NCBI GenBank assembly: GCA_964346075.1
Contig: CAYFTH010000078.1
Span: 1 to 15,248 of the forward strand
Length of the DNA stretch: 15,248 nt
Source: Brumimicrobium sp964346075
GTDB lineage: Bacteria; Bacteroidota; Bacteroidia; Flavobacteriales_D; Crocinitomicaceae
Reading direction: 5' to 3'
The notes beneath the pieces were generated by a model, which saw only the letters and a list, made by a program, of their open reading frames with translations, did no database searches and was not told the DNA's origin. A program made the translations under genes and the position numbers. This document shows positions 7,915 to 13,951 of this stretch, piece by piece. Each line of letters opens with the position of its first letter. The stretch's first letter is position 1.

Positions 7915-9687
7915 CTAACGTTTTGAAATTCTATTGAAGTACTCCATCATAAAATAAGCGCCATTTTTATAAGCTTTCTCAGTTGTGAAACGAGCAGTAA
8001 AGTGCAATGCTTCCTTTGATACATCTTGTACTTCCATTTCTATTTTCCCGGTATTTCCATCAAACGACTCAAACATGGATTGATCGCGACTTCTCGGTGC
8101 CATTTCGGCTAATTCTGCAGGAAGTTTAGAAAAATCCATCTGTGCGTACATTAATTTAGACCGTTTCACCTGGAATCGTTCCCCCCAATTGATGGGATCA
8201 TCGTATCCGTCCAAATGTTTTGTCACGACATCACGGTCATTGCTTAATAAGACAATATCATCGTGTACAGCAATATAAAGCGGCATGTTCGGAGGTAACA
8301 CCTTGTAAAGCGTGTAATATCCTTCCGCTTGATCCATTTTATCAGGGTTGTAAGCATATAAAGCCTTGAGGTATTTTTCAATCAGGTACGCTTTTTCCGT
8401 GGAAATGCCCCAGGTCATCATAGGTCTTTTTTCTTGATAGGTTTCTTTGACCTTTTTCTTTTCCATCGTTTCCTTATTGTAACTATAAGTAGTTTTAGTA
8501 AGGGAGATTTCTTTCATTCCGTTATAAGTGATCATCATATCTGCACCAAAAACAGAAGCTACAGAGGAGGTATTTATCATCTCATCAATAGTGGACCAGA
8601 TGGCAGAAGCTAATATCATCTCCTTTTCGTCCGATGCTTCCACCTTGGGTAAATAGGTGGCTTTAAACGATTCATAGGCTCCGAAAAGGTCGACATTGTA
8701 AACCATGTAACCCTGACTTTCTTCAGGGATATAGTGCAATAGTTTTCGATCCAGTTTTCTTTCTTCGGCAGCACCAATCACCTCCATGATTTCTTCGTTA
8801 CTATGCGTAAACCAATCGATATTCATACCTTCTTCTGTGAAGTTCATATAACCTGACTGCCATGTTTCAGCAGTGTAACTTTCTAAAATGGGCAGGTATT
8901 TTTTAATAAGCGGTTCGCGGCGCATAAAGCGAGGTTCGATCGTTGAAATCTTGTCAGGTTGATAAATAAATTTAATGTGCGCATTTTTATTTTCGAATTG
9001 TTTCAATGCATTTTCTTCAATTGATAAGTCTTTGCTGTTCAAAATACGTTGATGAAAACGCTCCAGATCTTTTTCGCGATGGACCTTTTTAATCGAATCA
9101 TAAACATCACTATAATCGGGTTGTTGATGCGTTTTTTGCTGGCTCCTCTCTTTTTCATGAACACTTATACGCTCTCTTTCACCTTTGCGCCACCCATTGG
9201 CTTCAAAAATACTATCGGCCTGTTGTCTGAAAAAGCTGTAATTCCAGTCAATATCAAACTGTAAATAGGTGTTTCCCTGAAATAAAGCTAAGTGTCTCCG
9301 GGACCTGGAATACGATTTTTCTTGAAGATCTTTAATGATACTACTCCGAACCAGTTTATTCTCAAGAAATACATCTTTATCTAAAACATTCATCGCAACA
9401 GCACTGTAGCTGAATGCTTGTTCACGACCGTAAACGGCGAATAAAGGTTTGTCGTGATTAATACTGAGGTCTTTGAGCGCAATTGAATCTTTTTTACTTT
9501 CAACGGTTTGCTGTAACAGCTGTTGAACGAACGTATAACTTTCAAAATCCTCCAGGGGCATCGCTTTTTTTATGCGTTGAAGATCAAATTGAATGATTGC
9601 AGTTGCAGAGGGCGGAATTGCATTCTTCGTTTGTGAAAAAGTGCCGATCGAGAACGTTAGTAAACTGATAAACAAGTAGTATCGCAT
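7915..9687 (-). CDS. Exported DUF4836-like protein of unknown function
   Basis: The 590-residue protein has a cleavable signal peptide (about 1-19, ending GTFSQ) and no further membrane helix, so it is probably periplasmic or outer-membrane associated. After the signal comes IPPSATAIIQFDLQRI (24-39), a pattern like the start of Bacteroidota DUF4836 proteins. Beta-rich segments follow that describe paired domains: LFAVYGR at about 82-88 and MPLYIAVHDDIVLLSND in the C-terminal part. Residues about 170-240 are strongly charged and probably helical or coiled coil. No catalytic signature is seen, and the DUF4836 assignment is from memory of the pattern, not a search. The gene has its own TACATTTG box 14 bases upstream, and is followed after 17 bases by its shorter relative. 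Confidence 0.75.
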   Translation of the reverse strand: MRYYLFISLLTFSIGTFSQTKNAIPPSATAIIQFDLQRIKKAMPLEDFESYTFVQQLLQQTVESKKDSIALKDLSINHDKPLFAVYGREQAFSYSAVAMNVLDKDVFLENKLVRSSIIKDLQEKSYSRSRRHLALFQGNTYLQFDIDWNYSFFRQQADSIFEANGWRKGERERISVHEKERSQQKTHQQPDYSDVYDSIKKVHREKDLERFHQRILNSKDLSIEENALKQFENKNAHIKFIYQPDKISTIEPRFMRREPLIKKYLPILESYTAETWQSGYMNFTEEGMNIDWFTHSNEEIMEVIGAAEERKLDRKLLHYIPEESQGYMVYNVDLFGAYESFKATYLPKVEASDEKEMILASAIWSTIDEMINTSSVASVFGADMMITYNGMKEISLTKTTYSYNKETMEKKKVKETYQEKRPMMTWGISTEKAYLIEKYLKALYAYNPDKMDQAEGYYTLYKVLPPNMPLYIAVHDDIVLLSNDRDVVTKHLDGYDDPINWGERFQVKRSKLMYAQMDFSKLPAELAEMAPRSRDQSMFESFDGNTGKIEMEVQDVSKEALHFTARFTTEKAYKNGAYFMMEYFNRISKR

Positions 9688-9701
9688 AATTTATTTTTTA
9701 G

Positions 9702-9709
9702 CAAATGTA
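9702..9709 (-). promoter_or_regulatory. -7 box before the DUF4836-like gene
   Basis: The minus strand reads TACATTTG, a match to TAnnTTTG, ending 14 bases before the ATG at 9687. It allows this gene pair to be expressed apart from the upstream lipoprotein gene. A small hairpin, TCGCG/CGCGA at 9728-9742, lies just upstream of it. Confidence 0.45.
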
Positions 9710-9758
9710 AAAATTTCATGAGAATATTCGCGGTAAACGCGATAAGGGTAACGATCAA

Positions 9759-10436
9759 CTAATCTTTTGCAAGTTGAATGTTGAAATTAAGTTGTTCTGG
9801 CTTTTCTAAGAGTGAAAGCGGAGAGGTCATCAACATGGCAGCTTTGTTGTTTTTAGCTATTCTTACATCACTTGAGGAACAAGATAAGATGGGTTGGTTA
9901 AATCGTTGAATAAAAACGACTTTTCCTTTTTTGAGTTGTTGTTCATCTTCTTTTTCGATTTTTTTTCGCCATTTGTCTACACTATCGGTCGCAAGCAAAC
10001 GCGAAAACATGGTCTTTTTTTCATTCCAGCTAATTTGATAGGGTGCGGTATCCATTTCTTTTTGGGATAGTGACTGTATAACGCTCTCTTGCATCGGCCC
10101 GAGCTCTTCAAAATCCAAAGCAATTGAGCCAATCCATTGTTCATCATTAAAATTGCCCGTAGCTGAGGTGATGCTAGACTTACTATTGAGTTCTGCTACG
10201 AAGGCTTCAAATTTGTCATGCATTTCACGACGAGTGGGAACTTTTTTGCCGTTTATTGAATCCATAGCCATTAATGAATTAATGCGAGTTTGACTAGCGC
10301 TGAGATTAAGTGTTACCTCATAGGTACCCGATCCGTCTTTGTTTAACGCTATCTCTTCTATAAATTCTAAACAGCCTGTTGTGCAGAATAGCACGGCACT
10401 GAGAACGAAATTTCGAACGACAATCCAATGAACCAT
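9759..10436 (-). CDS. Putative envelope lipoprotein of unknown function
   Basis: A start at ATG 10436 gives 225 residues with a compact signal peptide, MVHWIVVRNFVLSAV, ending at a lipobox-like TTGC, so the mature protein would begin at a lipidated cysteine. The -3 residue is Thr rather than the usual Leu. An in-frame ATG at 10469 would add 11 residues and overlap the upstream gene by 22 bases. I prefer 10436 because it leaves an 11-base gap and a normal signal. The mature start, LEFIEEIALNKDGSGTYEVT, has the N-x-DGSG turn seen in small Bacteroidota lipoproteins and vaguely recalls LppM-like domains. The rest is mixed beta and charged helix with no catalytic motif. It sits between the CxxC small protein and the DUF4836-like gene, suggesting a shared envelope role. 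Confidence 0.72.
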   Translation of the reverse strand: MVHWIVVRNFVLSAVLFCTTGCLEFIEEIALNKDGSGTYEVTLNLSASQTRINSLMAMDSINGKKVPTRREMHDKFEAFVAELNSKSSITSATGNFNDEQWIGSIALDFEELGPMQESVIQSLSQKEMDTAPYQISWNEKKTMFSRLLATDSVDKWRKKIEKEDEQQLKKGKVVFIQRFNQPILSCSSSDVRIAKNNKAAMLMTSPLSLLEKPEQLNFNIQLAKD

Positions 10437-10447
10437 GAAATAATCAT

Positions 10448-10633
10448 TTAACTTCCACAATAGAGGCATCCCTCATCGTCAAAATCATCTGTTTCGGGTT
10501 GCTCTTCTATTGCTGGTTTTAATCGTTTCTTCAGCTCGTAGATTTTTTGTTGGGTGTCTCCATCGTCCAGAAGATTACCAGTAAGCTGTGTCTTAAGTTG
10601 TTCTATTTCGCTAATTATTTGCTGTTCCTCCAT
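10448..10633 (-). CDS. Small conserved-looking protein with C-terminal CxxC tail
   Basis: A 61-residue soluble, acidic protein. Residues about 3-40 form an amphipathic, probably coiled-coil helix pair broken by GNLLDDGD (19-26). Residues 43-55 are a flexible acidic linker. The chain ends GCLYCGS, with Cys56 and Cys59 as a CxxC pair at the extreme C-terminus. Such a tail could bind metal or act in thiol chemistry, but a single pair is not enough for a complete zinc site unless the protein dimerises. There is no signal peptide. It appears to lead the four-gene set with the lipoprotein and the two DUF4836-like genes. I do not recognise a named family. The codon pattern and tight spacing to the next gene support it as real. 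Confidence 0.7.
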   Translation of the reverse strand: MEEQQIISEIEQLKTQLTGNLLDDGDTQQKIYELKKRLKPAIEEQPETDDFDDEGCLYCGS

Positions 10634-10648
10634 AGCTGAATTTTTCTA

Positions 10649-10701
10649 TGAATTTACATAAAATTGGTCGATGCTCAAGAATAATTCACCTGAATTTACA
10701 T
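10649..10701. repeat. Direct repeat TGAATTTACAT, possible operator pair
   Basis: TGAATTTACAT occurs at 10649-10659 and again at 10691-10701. The copies are 42 bases apart, about four helical turns, so both would face the same side of the DNA. They lie just upstream of the start codon (10633) of the small CxxC protein gene, in the divergent region shared with recJ. Regulatory function is inference. Confidence 0.35.
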
Positions 10702-10801
10702 GATCTTCTAATCCTATGACGAACGGTATTTTAGATATGAAATTGTACAAATGTGCTCAAAAAGGCTGTCACGAGGAGGTGGAAAGATAGGTCATTCAGT
10801 G

Positions 10802-10859
10802 AAAAAATATTCAGACCTGTCGTAAGTCAAAAAAATATTCCTAACTTCAATAGGACTTA
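10802..10859 (+). promoter_or_regulatory. Repeat and hairpin region upstream of recJ
   Basis: AAAAAATATTC is repeated at 10802-10812 and 10830-10840, 28 bases apart. TAAGTC (10823-10828) can pair with GACTTA (10854-10859), and TCCTA (10839-10843) with TAGGA (10851-10855). The two stems overlap, so they are alternatives or a bulged single stem. The region is 20 bases or more ahead of the recJ ATG. No clear TAnnTTTG box is visible for recJ in 10634-10878. Confidence 0.25.
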
Positions 10860-10878
10860 ACCGAAAAAACAGAAGAAA

Positions 10879-12633
10879 ATGAAGAAAAAATGGTTGGTGA
10901 AAGACACTCCAGAGAATCATATAGTACAGGAGCTCAAAGCGGAGATGAACGTTTCTGAAGTAGTGGCCTACATGCTCGTTCAACGAGGGATAACTACATT
11001 TGAAGACGCTAAGCACTTTTTTAGAGGGGCACTATCAAGTTTACACGATCCTTTTCTCATGAAAAATATGGAGGTTGCTTTACGTCGTCTGAAAAAGGCG
11101 ATTGATGGAGGCGAAAACATACTGGTTTATGGTGATTACGATGTAGATGGTACAACGGCGGTAGCACTTTTTTATGGATTTTTGAAGGAACAAACAGCTG
11201 CTATTGAATACTATATTCCAGATCGTTACTCAGAAGGTTATGGCTTGAGTCGTCAGGGTATTGATTTTGCTCGCGACAATGATGTTACACTTATTGTTAC
11301 CCTCGATTGTGGGATTAAAGCTGTCGAAAATTGCTCGTATGCCAGTGAAAATGGTATCGATATTATCATTTGTGACCATCATACGCCAGGTGAGATACTC
11401 CCTGATGGGATCGTCTTAGATCCAAAACAAGTGGGTTGTAATTATCCCTATAAAGAACTTTCTGGTTGTGGTGTTGGTTTCAAGTTACTTTCTGCTTTGG
11501 TCGAAGATCAACCCAAAGAAATGGATCGATTGCACGCTTTTTTAGATTTGCTGGCCATTAGTATTGGTGCTGATATCGTTGATGTGACAGGTGAGAACAG
11601 AGTGTTGTGTCGTTTTGGTTTAGAACAACTTAACACGAATACCAGGCCCGGCATTGCGCAACTTTTGAAGCTGGCAAAGAAAGAAAAACCGTTGACCTTG
11701 ACAGATGTCGTGTTTACGATCGCTCCAAGGATTAATGCAGCAGGTCGTATGGGTGACGCAAAGCAAGCTGTTGCTTTATTGTTGGCAGAAGATCATGATG
11801 AAATCGCTGATTTAGCCAGTGCCATTCACCGCGATAATGACGAGCGAAAAACGATTGATCGAGCAATGACGATCGAAGCACTTGATCAAATTGAGAAAGA
11901 TCCAAGCCATGAGAAGCAAGTGACGAACCTCGTCTACGATCCTGATTGGCATAAAGGGGTTGTGGGTATAGTGGCTTCGCGTGTGATGGAGCACCATTAC
12001 CGACCTACGATTGTCCTCACTCAGTCTGGTGATCAGCAGGAATGGACGGGTTCTGCCCGAAGTATTGAAGGGATTAACATGTATGAGGTGCTGGAAGCAT
12101 GTGCTGATTTATTGTTGCGATTTGGAGGGCATTATTTTGCTGCGGGCCTAACGGTTTCATCCGAAAACTTGAATACTTTTCAGCAGCGTTTTGATCGTAC
12201 CGTTCGCGAACGATTACAACCTGAGATGTTAATACCTGAGCAACCTGTGGAAAGAGAACTTTCTTTTACCGAATTGTTCCAAAATGGTGAATCAATTCAC
12301 GAAGTCCCGCGTTTAAAACGCATTTTAAAACAATTTGAACCGCATGGCCCAGGTAATATGAAACCAGTATTTGTATCCAGGAATCTTTATGCCCGAAATA
12401 CTCAGCTGCTGAAATCAAAACACGTGAAAATGCAGTTGGTAGAACCGGGACATGATCGCCCCATTCAAGCTATAGCATTCTCCTTTCCTGAACTTTACGA
12501 TTGGGCTTTAGAAGGCCCGATAGATGTAGCCTATACTCTGGAGGAGAATCAGTTTCGCGGTAGGACGACTTTGCAATTAAATGTAAAAGATGCCCGACCA
12601 ACTCATGTCTACCAGCATGAGGTTGTAGAATAG
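10879..12633 (+). CDS. recJ: Single-stranded-DNA-specific exonuclease RecJ
   Basis: RecJ degrades single-stranded DNA 5' to 3' in recombination, mismatch and base-excision repair in the cytoplasm. The 584 residues match the bacterial length. DHH-domain motifs are all present: GDYDVDG at 85-91, TLDCG at 141-145, CDHH at 165-168 and the fourth-motif aspartate in GADIVDVTGENR (Asp232). The linker INAAGR is at 285-290. The DHHA1 domain carries HKGVVGIVASR (358-368), GSARSIEG (391-398) and FGGHYFAAG (415-423). Residues about 455-574 form the C-terminal OB-like DNA-binding domain. The ATG at 10879 is the first in frame after a TAA at 10858-10860. It stands alone on the plus strand and is convergent with the MscS-like gene 40 bases away. 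The gene looks complete and functional. Confidence 0.97.
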   Translation: MKKKWLVKDTPENHIVQELKAEMNVSEVVAYMLVQRGITTFEDAKHFFRGALSSLHDPFLMKNMEVALRRLKKAIDGGENILVYGDYDVDGTTAVALFYGFLKEQTAAIEYYIPDRYSEGYGLSRQGIDFARDNDVTLIVTLDCGIKAVENCSYASENGIDIIICDHHTPGEILPDGIVLDPKQVGCNYPYKELSGCGVGFKLLSALVEDQPKEMDRLHAFLDLLAISIGADIVDVTGENRVLCRFGLEQLNTNTRPGIAQLLKLAKKEKPLTLTDVVFTIAPRINAAGRMGDAKQAVALLLAEDHDEIADLASAIHRDNDERKTIDRAMTIEALDQIEKDPSHEKQVTNLVYDPDWHKGVVGIVASRVMEHHYRPTIVLTQSGDQQEWTGSARSIEGINMYEVLEACADLLLRFGGHYFAAGLTVSSENLNTFQQRFDRTVRERLQPEMLIPEQPVERELSFTELFQNGESIHEVPRLKRILKQFEPHGPGNMKPVFVSRNLYARNTQLLKSKHVKMQLVEPGHDRPIQAIAFSFPELYDWALEGPIDVAYTLEENQFRGRTTLQLNVKDARPTHVYQHEVVE

Positions 12634-12673
12634 TTATTTAATCTAAGGGCTATTCGGAATGGGTAACGGCAAA

Positions 12674-13831
12674 TCACTCGGCCTCTTTTTGTCGCACAGT
12701 TCTTATTTCTTCTGGCACGTGTAGTGTGCGCTGAGGGAAAGGAATCGTGATACCGTTTTCTCTGAACAGTCGGTCAATCTCGAAACGAATTTCTGATTTA
12801 TGAAGCTCAACCTGCCAGGTTTTATCGGCCCAAAAGAGCAACTCCATTTCTAAGGAATCATTGCCAAAATTATTCATTCTAACCAAGATGGGTTCCTTTT
12901 TTTTCACTTCAGGATGACTCATTGCCGCCTGTTTTAGAAGTTTTCGAACCAGCTCTGTATCCGAACCGTAGGCGACCCCGACCTCTATACTAAAACGGGT
13001 GAGTTCAGATCCAAAACTCCAGTTTTCAATTTGATCCTGAGTTAAAATAGAATTAGGGATAATTAGCGTGTTACCATCCCGCGTCTCGATTTTAGCCGTT
13101 CTTACATTGATTTTCAGCACTCGTGCAATAATCTCTTCACCTGTTCCCGGGCTGACGACACGCACGATGTCACCAACCTTTATCGTTCCTTCGAACAAAA
13201 GAATAACTCCAGAAACCATATCTTTGAAAATACCTTGCAATCCCAACCCTAAAGCGGCTAGGAATGCCGCAGAACCTGCTAACAAGACACTAAGGTCGGT
13301 GAATAGAAACTGGAGTGAAATAATAATCGCAAAAGTATAGATCAGATAACGGGCAAGCTGAACATATACAAAACGGGAGCCTTTATCAAAATCCTCATTT
13401 TCTCGAAATCTTCGGTTAATGTATATGCGAAAAACATTGATTATGAAGCGACTTATTGCAAAAATGATGATGATAGTGATCACATCCATAAAGCTAAGTT
13501 GGAAGCTCCCTTTGATATCTTCAGGAAGTTTGGGGATGATATCGTGATTTAAAAATTTAATCAACGAGATATTATCGTTCTCAAGTCGAAATGCTTGAAA
13601 TGCGACTAGAAAAGATAAGATAGAAATGACTTGATTGAGCAACCTTAAAAGCGTAATGCGCGTTCCCTTAATTTTTAACTTTGATCGCTTCAGATAGCGT
13701 TTGAGTAACTTTTTTATGAGTAAGTTAATGAAGTACGTAGTTGTGAATATAGCCAGCCATATCAGCACAATCCAAAACGAGGCTTGGTAGGGACCTACCG
13801 GGAAAGTGAAGAATAACGTAAACATGCTCAA
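12674..13831 (-). CDS. MscS-family mechanosensitive ion channel
   Basis: A 385-residue inner-membrane protein expected to form a heptameric channel that opens under membrane tension to release solutes after osmotic downshock. There are four likely helices: about 18-38, 60-82, 112-138 and 160-200. The pore-lining helix and the following sequence are typical: LLAGSAAFLAALGLGLQGIF (183-202) with the Ala/Gly packing pattern, then FEGTIKVGDIV (213-223) at the start of the beta domain. The cytoplasmic domain holds RDGNTLIIPNS (251-261) and QIENWS (267-272), and the C-terminal part ends with GITIPFPQRTLHV. It has one more membrane helix than E. coli MscS (286 residues). A TAAATTTG box lies 18 bases upstream. 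The substrate preference of the pore is not predictable. Confidence 0.93.
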   Translation of the reverse strand: MSMFTLFFTFPVGPYQASFWIVLIWLAIFTTTYFINLLIKKLLKRYLKRSKLKIKGTRITLLRLLNQVISILSFLVAFQAFRLENDNISLIKFLNHDIIPKLPEDIKGSFQLSFMDVITIIIIFAISRFIINVFRIYINRRFRENEDFDKGSRFVYVQLARYLIYTFAIIISLQFLFTDLSVLLAGSAAFLAALGLGLQGIFKDMVSGVILLFEGTIKVGDIVRVVSPGTGEEIIARVLKINVRTAKIETRDGNTLIIPNSILTQDQIENWSFGSELTRFSIEVGVAYGSDTELVRKLLKQAAMSHPEVKKKEPILVRMNNFGNDSLEMELLFWADKTWQVELHKSEIRFEIDRLFRENGITIPFPQRTLHVPEEIRTVRQKEAE

Positions 13832-13849
13832 TTAAAAAGTATTAGATCA

Positions 13850-13857
13850 CAAATTTA
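13850..13857 (-). promoter_or_regulatory. -7 box of the MscS-family gene
   Basis: The minus strand reads TAAATTTG, matching TAnnTTTG, and ends 18 bases before the ATG at 13831. This implies a leader of about 12 bases. Confidence 0.45.
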
Positions 13858-13895
13858 AGGAAGTTTAATGATGTTTATGAGTTATAAGTTAAATA

Positions 13896-13934
13896 AAAAC
13901 AGCTGCTTCAGCTTTCTGGGTTGATTTGAAAGCT
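13896..13934 (-). terminator. Terminator after the SBBP-repeat T9SS gene
   Basis: On the minus strand, 17 bases after the stop of the SBBP gene, AGCTTTC (13934-13928) can pair with GAAAGCT (13916-13910). Next, AGCTG (13913-13909) can pair with CAGCT (13905-13901) around a 3-base loop, followed by GTTTTTATTT. The second hairpin with its T run is terminator-like. The two stems share bases and are mutually exclusive. Confidence 0.5.
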
Positions 13935-13951
13935 TAACTGAGTGAATAACA

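Noticed and set aside
10774..10780. AGGAGGT as a ribosome binding site for an unlisted gene
   Set aside because: No ATG follows at usable distance, and the GTG at 10799 gives only eight codons before a stop.
10792..11016. 74-residue minus-strand frame opposite the recJ start
   Set aside because: Most of it is antisense to the well-supported recJ N-terminus, and it has no promoter of its own.
13068..13340. 90-residue plus-strand frame inside the MscS-family gene
   Set aside because: It is fully antisense to conserved channel codons and has no domain.
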